A DNA stretch of 64,000 nucleotides from Tomocerus qinae (taxonomy: Eukaryota; Arthropoda; Collembola; Entomobryomorpha; Tomoceridae). The notes beneath the pieces were generated by a model, which saw only the letters and a list, made by a program, of their open reading frames with translations, ran no database searches and had not been told where the DNA came from. Position 1 is the first letter of the stretch. Every line of letters begins with the position of its first letter. Both the position numbers and the translations under genes were made by a program. Location: contig CM034546.1 of the NCBI GenBank assembly GCA_020055645.1, positions 104,925,812-104,989,811 of the forward strand, written 5' to 3'. Shown piece by piece: positions 47,040 to 59,900 of this stretch.

Positions 47040-47990
47040 AAATTAAAATTTTCTAATATTTAGGAAGAGGGGTCTAAAAATTAAAATTTCGACGTTTTGG
47101 GTATAAATGGTCAAAAAATTAAAATTTCGACGTTTTCCGCATATAATGGTCTAAAAATTAAAATTTCGACGTTTTGCGCATATAATGATCTAAAAATTAA
47201 AATTTCGACTTTCACTGCTCACACTGGTCTGAAAATTAAAATTTCGATTATCACTGCCCATACAGGTCCGAAAATTAAATTTTCGATTTCAACAATCACT
47301 GCGTACTGCGCCTACAGGTCTGAAGATTAAAATTTCAAAGTTTTGTGCATATTGTGGCCCAAAATTTAAATGTTTGAAGTTTTGTTGATCGAAAAAATTT
47401 GTCAGACCACATTGTACACTAAACTTCAAGGTGATTTGATGGTTTCCATAGCTTCTCCTTCAGGGGTAAAGTGACGACGTGCTTCAGAAAGCTGATTTTC
47501 CCAACTATTTTTCCAATAAAAATATGGAAGGAAAGTATTTTGGAAAAAACTGGTTGGCGGAAACCATATTTCTGGAGCACGTCTTCACCTCACCCCTGAG
47601 GGCGAAGCCATGGAAACATTCAAATCATTTTGTTAAACTTCAAAAATTTAAACTTTGGGCCACAATATAATTCGAAATTTTAATTTTCAGACCAGTGTGC
47701 TCAACGAAAGTCGAAATTTTTTTTGTATGTAGTATGTAAAATATTTTAATTTTTAGACCGCAATATGCACTAACACTCGAAGGAATTTTTGGAACCCAGC
47801 ATCAATAAAACTTCGAAATTTTAGATCTCAGTTTACTATGTGCACAAAACTTCGCAAATTTAATTTTCAGACCAGTGCGCATAGAGAATGGCGAAATTTT
47901 AATTTTCAGGCCACGATATGCATAAAATTTCGAAATTTTAATTTTTAGACGATATGAATAGAACTTTGAAATTTTGATTTCGAAAAATTA
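47040..47990. mobile_element. Imperfect foldback with degenerate internal tandem units
   Basis: The left half repeats 'ctaaaaattaaaatttcgac' every 40-50 bp (47045-47340). The right half repeats its complement, 'cgaaattttaatttt.agac' (47665-47970). Near the centre, 'ggtttccatagcttctcc' (47442) pairs with 'ggcgaagccatggaaac' (47602). The whole 0.95 kb can fold back. No coding frame; the 77-residue frame at 47097 is repeat-derived. Ends and target duplication not found. Confidence 0.6.
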
Positions 47991-48340
47991 ATTTCGAATG
48001 ATGTAATTTTTTGGCTTTCCAAGATTTCTTGGAAGTCGTGCCACCCCCCATTAACCCAATATGCTGGTGTCAAGGCCAATGTGGGAACCGATGTTAATCG
48101 AAAAAAAGAGGGTAATCTTAAAGAGAGAAAACAGTAAACCTCATCCTCTCCCCATAAATGTAAAGAAATTTAGAAACCTAATTTGGAATGATTTACTTCA
48201 TCCTACCTAAACTTGCCACATATTTGTAACTATTGATAATGATCAATCAGACATTTGGGTACTTACTGTTTTCTAAATTGCCACTAATTTAGTTTATACA
48301 AGTCTGTTTCATATATGTAATATAATTTCGTGTTAAGTGC
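47991..48340. other. Intergenic, nothing recognised
   Basis: AT-rich spacer without supported features. Confidence 0.4.
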
Positions 48341-48515
48341 CAAGCACGTATCAAGAGGGGGGCCGTGTCCCCTCTATATTTCCAGAAAAAGACGATTTTT
48401 TGTCAAAAAAGATTAATAATGCAGAAAATTTTCACGCTTCGCGCGAATATGTCTTTATTTTACTAACATAATATTTTGTTGGGCCCCCTTGCTCAAATTT
48501 CTGGATATGTGCGTG
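48341..48515. mobile_element. Short inverted-repeat element, copy 3 (inverted, more diverged)
   Basis: The ends 'caagcacgtatc' and 'ggatatgtgcgtg' and the internal 'cacgcttcgcgcgaatat' match the elements at 28591 and 30528 in reverse orientation. TAAGT lies on both flanks, again suggesting a 5-bp target duplication. Confidence 0.75.
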
Positions 48516-48675
48516 CTAAGTATGCATATGTATACTACAAACCTACAGCAAGCCGTAACAGAAGCTCGCCTGAGTAAAGGTTACCATGTACACATTTTGG
48601 TAGACGAATAGTAATCACCCGTTGTAACACAAAACCGAACGTACAGATTTTGATCAAACTTTCAGAATCGAGTGT

Positions 48676-51600
48676 TTATATGTGGGAGTGCAGAGAAGGA
48701 TGAGTCTCTCGTTAGTCGTAGCCTCTCAGTATTATAAAAGGCCAAAGGCAGTGCACACTACCCGAATTTCCATTGTAATTACACCCTACAACCCACATAA
48801 ATTCGATGAATCATTTTGGAAAAAATCATTATGTATGTAAATTAGCCTACAGATTTCAAAATCGAACACTATGCTTGTGCCCCTACAACCGCTATAGCGG
48901 AATGGGGTCATCCACTATATCGGAAACTTTAAACTTTGTAATTAAATTCTATAAAAGCGGATTCAGATGTTATTGAGTATACTGATTCCAAAATTGGACA
49001 ACAATTTCAAATCCCATCAACTGCTATAACGGAATGGGGTCATCCACTATATTAGAAACATTTAACTTTTGTAATTAAATTCTAAAAAAGTGGATTTAAA
49101 TGTAATTGAGTATGCTGATTTCAAAATTGGACACCAATTTCATATCCCATCAACCGCTATAGCGGAATGGGGTCATCCACTATATCGGAAACTTTAAACT
49201 TTGTAATTAAATTCTATAAAAGCGGATTTAGATGTAATTGAGTATGCTGATTTCAAAATTGGACACCAATTTTATATCCCATCAACCGCTATAGCGGAAT
49301 GGGGTCATCCACTATATCGGAAACTTTAAACTTTGTAATTAAATTCTATAAAAGCGGATTTAGATGTAATTGAGAATGCTGATTTCAAAATTGGACAAAA
49401 ATTATATATCCCATCAACCGCTATAGCGGAATGGGGTCATCCACTATATCGGAAACTTTAAACTTTGTAATTAAATTCTATAAAAGCGGATTTAGATGTT
49501 ATTGAGTATGCTGATTTCAAAATTGGACACCAATTTTATATCCCATCAACCGCTATAGCGGAATGGGGTCATCCACTATATCGGAAACTTTAAACTTTGT
49601 AATTAAATTCTATAAAAGCGGATTCAGATGTTATTGAGTATACTGATTCCAAAATTGGACAACAATTTCATATCCCATCAACCGCTATAACGGAATGGGG
49701 TCATCCACTATATCGGAAACATTTAACTTTTGTAATTAAATTCTAAAAATGCGGATTTAAATGTAATTGAGTATGCTGATTTCAAAATTGGACACCAATT
49801 TCATATCCCATCAACCGCTATAGCGGAATGGGGTCATCCACTATATCGGAAACTTTAAACTTTGTAATTAAATTCTATAAAAGCGGATTTAGATGTAATT
49901 GAGTATGCTGATTTCAAAATTGGACAAAAATTATATATCCCATCAACCGCTATAGCGGAATGGGGTCATCCACTATATCGGAAACTTTAAACTTTGTAAT
50001 TAAATTCTATAAAAGCGGATTTAGATGTAATTGAGTATGCCGATTTCAAAATTGGACACCAATTTTATATCCCATCAACCGCTATAGCGGAATGGGGTCA
50101 TCCACTATATCGGAAACTTTAAACTTTGTAATTAAATTCTATAAAAGCGGATTCAGATGTTATTGAGTATACTGATTCCAAAATTGGACAACAATTTCAT
50201 ATCCCATCAACCGCTATAACGGAATGGGGTCATCCACTATATCGGAAACATTTAACTTTTGTAATTAAATTCTAAAAAAGCGGATTTAAATGTAATTGAG
50301 TATGCTGATTTTAAAATTGGACACCAATTTCATATCCCATCAACCGCTATAGCAGAATGGGGTCATCCACTATATCGGAAACTTTAAACTTTGTAATTAA
50401 ATTCTATAAAAGCGGATTTAGATGTAATTGAGTATGCTGATTTCAAAATTGGACACCAACTTCATATCCCATCAACCGCTATAGCGGAATGGGGTCATCC
50501 ACTATATCGGAAACATTTAACTTTTGTAATTAAATTCTATAAAAGCGGATTTAGATGTAATTGAGTATGCTGATTTCAAAATTGGACACCAACTTCATAT
50601 CCCATCAACCGCTACAGCGGAATGGGGTCATCCACTATATCGGAAACATTTAACTTTTGTAATTAAATTCTATAAAAGGGGATTTAGATGTAATTGAGTA
50701 TGCTGATTTCAAAATTGGACACCAATTTTATATCCCATCAACCGCTTTAGCGGAATGGGGTCATCCACTATATCGGAAACTTTAAACTTTGTAATTAAAT
50801 TCTATAAAAGCGGATTTAGATGTAATTGAGTATGCTGATTTCAAAATTGGACACCAATTTCATATCCCATCAACCGCTATAGCGGAATGGGGTCATCCAC
50901 TATATCGGAAACTTTAAACTTTGTAATTAAATTCTATAAAAGCGGATTTAGACGTAATTAAGTATGCTGATTTCAAAATAGCGGTTGATGGGATATAAAA
51001 TTTTTGTCCAATTTTGAAATCAGCATACTCAATTACGTCTAAATCCGCTTTTATAGAATTTAATTACAAAGTTTAAAGTTTCCGATATAGTGGATGACCC
51101 CATTCCGCTATAGCGGTTGATGGGATATAAAATTGGTGTCCAATTTTGAAATCAGCATACTCAATTACATCTAAATCCGCTTTTATAGAATTTAATTACA
51201 AAAGTTAAATGTTTCCGATATAGTGGATGACCCCATTCCGCTATAGCGGTTGATGGGATATGAAGTTGGTGTCCAATTTTGAAATCAGCATACTCAATTA
51301 CATCTAAATCCGCTTTTATAGAATTTAATTACAAAAGTTAAATGTTTCCGATATAGTGGATGACCCCATTCCGCTATAGCGGTTGATGGGATATAAAATT
51401 GGTGTCCAATTTTGAAATCGGCATACTCAATTACATCTAAATCCGCTTTTATAGAATTTAATTACAAAGTTTAAAGTTTCCGATATAGTGGATGACACCA
51501 TTCCGCTATAGCGGTTGATGGGATATGAAATTGGTGTCCAATTTTGAAATCAGCATACTCAATTACGTCTAAATCCGCTTTTATAGAATTTAATTACAAA

Positions 51601-52124
51601 GTTTAAAGTTTCCGATATAGTGGATGACCCCATTCCGCTATAGCGGTTGATGGGATATAAAATTGGTGTCCAATTTTGAAATCAGCATACTCAATTACGT
51701 CTAAATCCGCTTTTATAGAATTTAATTACAAAGTTTAAAGTTTCCGATATAGTGGATGACCCCATTCCGCTATAGCGGTTGATGGGATATAAAATTGGTG
51801 TCCAATTTTGAAATCAGCATACTCAATTACATCTAAATCCGCTTTTATAGAATTTAATTACAAAGTTTAAAGTTTCCGATATAGTGGATGACCCCATTCC
51901 GCTATAGCGGTTGTAGGGGCACAAGCATAGTGTTCGATTTTGAAATCTGTAGGCTAATTTACATACATAATGATTTTTTCCAAAATGATTCATCGAATTT
52001 ATGTGGGTTGTAGGGTGTAATTACAATGGAAATTCGGGTAGTGTGCACTGCCTTTGGCCTTTTATAATACTGAGAGGCTACGACTAACGAGAGACTCATC
52101 CTTCTCTGCACTCCCACATATATG
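48676..52124. mobile_element. 3.4-kb foldback made of 132-bp repeats in opposing arrays
   Basis: Outer arms of about 210 bp (48676-48885 and 51914-52124) are inverse complements, ending 'tatatgtgggagtgcag'. Between them, 132-bp units run rightward for about 16 copies (48886-50979), switch at about 50979/50980, and run in the opposite orientation for about 7 copies to 51913. Each unit contains the perfect 12-bp palindrome CCGCTATAGCGG. Left-array units fall into types (for example 'cggattcagatgttattg' versus 'cggatttaaatgtaattg') that recur every 4-5 units, a higher-order pattern. No coding capacity. Confidence 0.9.
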
Positions 52125-52194
52125 TAGCTACGACATATTAAATATTCAGAGATTGATATTATAAGGATATATCAAAACTGACGTCATCTTTAAC

Positions 52195-52409
52195 TAACAC
52201 AATTATAACGCAACCAAAGCGAAGTTGTATTATTTGAAAAATCAACCGAAAATAAAAATTGATTAATGTTGACTATGAAAATCAACATAAATTCAAACTA
52301 AATTTGGTAGAAGCGGAGTGAAAGATTTTATAGGAAACACAATTGAACTTTTTAATGCCCATTTTTCACTTTGACTATCAAAATGAAGACAAAGTGAGTG
52401 CACGGCAAT
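52195..52409. mobile_element. Inverted fragment of the AGCTCGCCTG-family element
   Basis: Sequence such as 'gaaacacaattgaacttttt' and 'ttgactatcaaaatgaagac' is the inverse complement of the subterminal part of the next element (52640-52760). It is a broken relative placed head to head with it. Confidence 0.65.
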
Positions 52410-53944
52410 TTTTAGCTCGCCTGAAAAAGGCAGCTTATAGAACCACACAGTCTGTCCGTACGTCCGTCCGTACGTCCGTCCGTACGTCCGTCCGTACGTC
52501 CGTCCGTCCGTCCGTCGCCACGATAACTTTCGAACACAAAGGCGGATATTGACCAAACTTGGCAAAAACAATACCTATGGGCTACTAACGATCCCTATTG
52601 ATTTTGGGGCTAATCGGTCTATTGGTTGCCGAGATACCGCGCGCTCACTTTGTCTTCATTTTGATAGTCAACGTGAAAAATGGGCTTTGAAAAGTTCAAT
52701 TGCGTTTCCTATAAATTGTTAGCGGGATAGTATGAAATATTTCACTCCGCTTCTACCAAATTTAAGATTTTATAGTAAAGCAAATAAAACCGGAAAGTAA
52801 CTATAAGAGGACGGAAATAAATCTATTTCGCATTTATATTCAATTTTATAGTCAAACTTGCATTATTCCAATTTCTATTAATTTTCATTATTAATATTGA
52901 CCGATTTTGATTCTCTTTAGATTTTCATAGTCAACATTGTTCAATTTTGATTTTATGTTGATTTTCATAGTCAAAATTATTCAATTTTGAATTTTATGTT
53001 GATTTTTATAGTCAACATTCATCAATTTTGACTTTATGTTGATTTTCATAGTCAACATTGTTCAATTTTGATTTTATGTTGATTTTCATAGTCAAAATTA
53101 TTCAATTTTGAATTTTATGTTGATTTTTATAGTCAACATTCATCAATTTTGATTTTATGTTGATTTTCATTGTCAAAATTATTCAATTTTGAATTTTATG
53201 TTGATTTTTATAGTCAACATTCATCAATTTTGATTTTATGTTGATTTTCATTGTCAAAATTATTCAATTTTGAATCCCTATTGATTTTGGGGCAAATTTT
53301 GCCTTTGGGGCAAATTTTGGGGCAAAAAGGCAAAAAAGGCAACATAAAGTCAAAATTGATGAATGTTGACTATAAAAATCAACATAAAATTCAAAATTGA
53401 ATAATTTTGACTATGAAAATCAACATAAAATCAAAATTGAACAATGTTGACTATGAAAATCTAAAGAGAATCAAAATCGGTCAATATTAATAATGAAAAT
53501 TAATAGAAATTGGAATAATGCAAGTTTGACTATAAAATTGAATATAAATGCGAAATAGATTTATTTCCGTCCTCTTATAGTTACTTTCCGGTTTTATTTG
53601 CTTTACTATAAAATCTTAAATTTGGTCGAAGCGGCATTTAATATTTTGCACTATCCCGCTAACAATCCATTGGAAGCACATTTGAACTTTTAATGTCCAT
53701 TTAATGTCACATTTTCATTTTGACTATCAAAATGAAGACAAAGTGCGCGCGCGTTATCTCAGCAACCTGTGGACCAATGTGGCCCATTTTCAATAGGCTT
53801 TGTCACAGGTCTATAGGCAATGTTTTTGCTAAGTTTAGTTGAAATCCATCAATGTCTTCAAAAGTTATCGTGTAAACGGACGGACGCACGGACGGACGGA
53901 CGGTCTGTGCGATTCTATAAGCTGCCCTATCAGGCGAGCTAAAA
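52410..53944. mobile_element. AGCTCGCCTG-family foldback with internal 40-bp repeats, copy 2
   Basis: Ends TTTTAGCTCGCCTG and CAGGCGAGCTAAAA. Arms of roughly 500-700 bp contain CGTCC microsatellites (52455-52515; 53876-53905 inverted), 'gcgcgctcactttgtcttc', 'aataaaaccggaaagtaact' and 'aggacggaaataaatctatt', in both orientations. Toward the centre, 40-bp units (TTTGATTTTATGTTGATTTT plus CATAGTCAACATT-like ends) run in opposite orientations and meet at a G-rich 'ggggcaaatttt' junction near 53290-53340. No protein frame. Confidence 0.8.
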
Positions 53945-56900
53945 CTATATATCAAACGGTTTAATGTGCTTCTATTTTTTACCACCTACCTAATTCAGAA
54001 AATTCGGGAATGAAAACCTTGTGAAAGTATAAGTTGGTAATTTAAATTTTGATAATGGTGTTGGAAATACAGACATCTTTTTTGTTGTGCCAGGCAATAT
54101 TATGTAATTCACAATTTTAATTACCAATGTTAATTAAATTTGAATTTTTAATTACAAAATATGTTGTTAATAATTGTTAGATTGTTTAATTTCAACTCAG
54201 CATTGGCAACGTGAATTTATGCATATGATGCTTTCGATTCTCTATATTTTTATAGGGAATATAGAAAAAGCGAGAGTCTTTTTGTTGTTGACATAAAAAT
54301 TAAATGAATCTGTATTGACAAATAGTTAGTCAATAATCGTTTTAAGTTGATGTTTATGTCGTAATAGTACGTCTAATCCTTCTTCATTATTAGAGTCAAT
54401 ATTAAATATTATATATCAAACGGTTTACTCTGCTTCTATTTGTTACCACCTAACTAATTCAGAAAATTCGGGAATGAAAACCTTGTGAAAGTATAAGTTG
54501 GTATTTTAGATTTTGATAATAGTGGTGGAAATACTGACATCTTTTTTGTTGTGCCGGGCAATATTATGTCACTCACAATTTTAATTTCCAATGTTGATTA
54601 AATTTGAATTTTTAATTACAAAATATGTTGTTAATAATTGTTAGATTCTTTAATTTCAACTCAGCATTGGCAACGTGAATTTATGCATATGATGCTTTCG
54701 ATTCTCTATATTTTTATAGGGAATATAGAAAAAGCGAGAGTGTTTTTGTTGTTGATATAAAAATTGAATGAATCAGTATTGACATATTATTAGTCAATAA
54801 TCGCTTTAAGTTTATGTTTATGTCGTAATAGTACGTCTAATCCTTCTTCAATATCAGAGTCTATATTAAAAATTATATAAATAATGATTTAATCTGCTTC
54901 TACTTTTTACCACATACCTAATTCAGAAAATTCGGGAATGAAAACCTTGTGAAAGTATAAGTTGGTATTTTAGATTTGATAATAGTGGTGGAAATACTGA
55001 CATCTTTTTTGTTGTGCCAGGCAATATTATGTGACTCACAATTTTAATTACCAATGTTAATTAAATTTGAATTTTTAAATACAAAATATGTTGTTAATAA
55101 TTGTTAGATTCTTTAATTTCAACTCAGCATTGGCAACATAAATTTATTTGTTTGATGTTTTCGATTTTCTAGATTTTTATATAGAAAATAGAAGAAGCGA
55201 GAGTCGTTTTGTTATTGAAATAAAAATTAAATGAATCAGTATTGACATATTATTAGTCACTTCATTATTAGAGTCAATATTAAAAATTATATATATAACG
55301 ATTTAATCTGCTTCTATTTTTTAACACCTACCTAATTCAGAAAATTCGGGAATGAAAACCTTGTGAAAGTATAAGTTGGTATTTTAGATTTTGATAATAG
55401 TGGTGGAAATACTGACATCTTTTTTGTTGTGCCAGGCAATATTATGTGACTCACAATTTTAATTACCAATGTTAATTAAATTTGAATTTTTAATTACAAA
55501 ATATGTTGTTAATAATTGTTAGATTGCTTAATTTCAACTCAGCATTGGCAACGTGAATTTATGCATATGATGCTTTCGATTCTCTATATTTTTTAAGGAA
55601 TATAGAAAAAGCGAGAGTCTTTTTGTTGTTGACATAAAAATTAAATGAATCTGTATTGACAAATAGTTAGTCAATAATCGTTTTAAGTTGATGTTTATGT
55701 CGTAATAGTACGTCTAATCCTTCTTCATTATTAGAGTCAATATTAAAAATTATATATCAAACGGTTTACTCTGGTTCTATTTGTTACCACCTAACTAATT
55801 CAGAAAATTCGGGAATGAAAACCTTGTGAAAGTATAAGTTGGTATTTTAGATTTTGATAATAGTGGTGGAAATACTGACATCTTTTTTGTTGTGCCAGGC
55901 AATATTATGTCACTCACAATTTTAATTTCCAATGTTGATTAAATTTGAATTTTTAATTACAAAATATGTTGTTAATAATTGTTAGATTCTTTAATTTCAA
56001 CTCAGCATTGGCAACGTGAATTTATGCATATGATGCTTTCGATTCTCTATATTTTTATAGGGAATATAGAAAAAGCGAGAGTGTTTTTGTTGTTGATATA
56101 AAAATTGAATGAATCAGTATTGACATATTATTAGTCAATAATCGCTTTAAGTTTATGTTTATGTCGTAATAGTACGTCTAATCCTTCTTCAATATCAGAG
56201 TCTATATTAAAAATTATATAAATAATGATTTAATCTGCTTCTACTTTTTACCACATACCTAATTCAGAAAATTCGGGAATGAAAACCTTGTGAAAGTATA
56301 AGTTGGTATTTTAGATTTGATAATAGTGGTGGAAATACTGACATCTTTTTTGTTGTGCCAGGCAATATTATGTGACTCACAATTTTAATTACCAATGTTA
56401 ATTAAATTTGAATTTTTAATTACAAAATATGTTGTTAATAATTGTTAGATTGCTTAATTTCAACTCAGCATTGGCAACGTGAATTTATATATGATGCTTT
56501 CGATTCTCTATATTTTTTAAGGAATATAGAAAAAGCGAGAGTCTTTTTGTTGTTGACATAAAAATTAAATGAATCTGTATTGACAAATAGTTAGTCAATA
56601 ATCGTTTTAAGTTGATGTTTATGTCGTAATAGTACGTCTAATCCTTCTTCATTATTAGAGTCAATATTAAAAATTATATATCAAACGGTTTACTCTGGTT
56701 CTATTTGTTACCACCTAACTAATTCAGAAAATTCGGGAATGAAAACCTTGTGAAAGTATAAGTTGGTATTTTAGATTTTGATAATAGTGGTGGAAATACT
56801 GACATCTTTTTTGTTGTGCCAGGCAATATTATGTCACTCACAATTTTAATTTCCAATGTTGATTAAATTTGAATTTTTAATTACAAAATATGTTGTTAAT

Positions 56901-59900
56901 AATTGTTAGATTCTTTAATTTCAACTCAGCATTGGCAACGTGAATTTATGCATATGATGCTTTCGATTCTCTATATTTTTATAGGGAATATAGAAAAAGC
57001 GAGAGTGTTTTTGTTGTTGATATAAAAATTGAATGAATCAGTATTGACATATTATTAGTCAATAATCGCTTTAAGTTTATGTTTATGTCGTAATAGTACG
57101 TCTAATCCTTCTTCAATATCAGAGTCTATATTAAAAATTATATAAATAATGATTTAATCTGCTTCTACTTTTTACCACATACCTAATTCAGAAAATTCGG
57201 GAATGAAAACCTTGTGAAAGTATAAGTTGGTATTTTAGATTTTGATAATAGTGGTGGAAATACTGACATCTTTTTTGTTGTGCCAGGCAATATTATGTGA
57301 CTCACAATTTTAATTACCAATGTTAATTAAATTTGAATTTTTAATTACAAAATATGTTGTTAATAATTGTTAGATTCTTTAATTTCAACTCAGCATTGGC
57401 AACATAAATTTATTTGTTTGATGTTATAGATTTTCTAGATTTTTATATAGAATATAGAAAAAGCGAGAGTCTTTTTGTTGTTGACATAAAAATTAAATGA
57501 ATCTGTATTGACATATTATTAGTCAATAATCGCTTTAAGTTGATGTTGATGTCGTAATAGTACGTCTAATCCTTCTTCATTATTAGAGTCAATATTAAAA
57601 ATTATATATCAAACGGTTTAATGTGCTTCTATTTTTTACCACCTACCTAATTCAGAAAATTCGGGAATGAAAACCTTGTGAAAGTATAAGTTGGTATTTT
57701 AGATTTTGATAATAGTGTTGGAAATACAGACATCTTTTTTGTTGTGCCAGGCAATATTATGTCACTCACAATTTTAATTTCCAATGTTGATTAAATTTGA
57801 ATTTTTAATTACAAAATATGTTGTTAATAATTGTTAGATTCTTTAATTTCAACTCAGCATTGGCAACGTGAATTTATGCATATGATGCTTTCGATTCTCT
57901 ATATTTTTATAGGGAATATAGAAAAAGCGAGAGTGTTTTTGTTGTTGATATAAAAATTGAATGAATCAGTATTGACATATTATTAGTCAATAATCGCTTT
58001 AAGTTTATGTTTATGTCGTAATAGTACGTCTAATCCTTCTTCAATATCAGAGTCTATATTAAAAATTATATAAATAATGATTTAATCTGCTTCTACTTTT
58101 TACCACATACCTAATTCAGAAAATTCGGGAATGAAAACCTTGTGAAAGTATAAGTTGGTATTTTAGATTTTGATAATAGTGGTGGAAATACTGACATCTT
58201 TTTTGTTGTGCCAGGCAATATTATGTGACTCACAATTTTAATTACCAATGTTAATTAAATTTGAATTTTTAATTACAAAATATGTTGTTAATAATTGTTA
58301 GATTCTTTAATTTCAACTCAGCATTGGCAACATAAATTTATTTGTTTGATGTTATAGATTTTCTAGATTTTTATATAGAAAATAGAAGAAGCGAGAGTCT
58401 TTTTGTTGTTGAATTAAAAATTAAAAGGAATCAGTATTGACATATTATTAGTCACTTTATTATTAGAGTCAATATTAAAAATTATATATCAAACGATTTA
58501 ATCTGCTTCTATTTTTTAACACCTACCTAATTCAGAAAATTCGGGAATGAAAACCTTGTGAAAGTATAAGTTGGTATTTTAGATTTTGATAATAGTGGTG
58601 GAAATACTGACATCTTTTTTGTTGTGCCAGGCAATATTATGTGACTCACAATTTTAATTACCAATGTTAATTAAATTTGAATTTTTAATTACAAAATATG
58701 TTGTTAATAATTGTTAGATTGCTTAATTTCAACTCAGCATTGGCAACGTGAATTTATGCATATGATGCTTTCGATTCTCTATATTTTTTAAGGAATATAG
58801 AAAAAGCGAGAGTCTTTTTGTTGTTGATATAAAAATTGAATGAATCAGTATTGACATATTATTAGTCAATAATCGCTTTAAGTTTATGTTTATGTCGTAA
58901 TAGTACGTCTAATCCTTCTTCAATATCAGAGTCTATATTAAAAATTATATAAATAATGATTTAATCTGCTTCTACTTTTTACCACATACCTAATTCAGAA
59001 AATTCGGGAATGAAAACCTTGTGAAAGTATAAGTTGGTATTTTAGATTTGATAATAGTGGTGGAAATACTGACATCTTTTTTGTTGTGCCAGGCAATATT
59101 ATGTGACTCACAATTTTAATTACCAATGTTAATTAAATTTGAATTTTTAAATACAAAATATGTTGTTAATAATTGTTAGATTCTTTAATTTCAACTCAGC
59201 ATTGGCAACATAAATTTATTTGTTTGATGTTTTCGATTTTCTAGATTTTTATATAGAAAATAGAAGAAGCGAGAGTCGTTTTGTTATTGAAATAAAAATT
59301 AAATGAATCAGTATTGACATATTATTAGTCACTTCATTATTAGAGTCAATATTAAAAATTATATATATAACGATTTAATCTGCTTCTATTTTTTAACACC
59401 TACCTAATTCAGAAAATTCGGGAATGAAAACCTTGTGAAAGTATAAGTTGGTATTTTAGATTTTGATAATAGTGGTGGAAATACTGACATCTTTTTTGTT
59501 GTGCCAGGCAATATTATGTGACTCACAATTTTAATTACCAATGTTAATTAAATTTGAATTTTTAAATACAAAATATGTTGTTAATAATTGTTAGATTCTT
59601 TAATTTCAACTCAGCATTGGCAACATAAATTTATTTGTTTGATGTTATAGATTTTCTAGATTTTTATATAGAAAATAGAAGAGGCGAGAGTCTTTTTGTT
59701 GTTGCTATAAAAATTAAATGAATCAGTATTGACATATTATTAGTCACTTCATTATTAGAGTCAATATTAAAAATTATATATATAACGATTTAATCTGCTT
59801 CTATTTTTTAACACCTACCTAATTCAGAAAATTCGGGAATGAAAACCTTGTGAAAGTATAAGTTGGTATTTTAGATTTTGATAATAGTGGTGGAAATACT

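Noticed and set aside
48886..51913. CRISPR array or prokaryotic origin repeats
   Set aside because: Units are 132 bp, tandem without unique spacers, inside an intron-bearing eukaryotic context; no cas genes.
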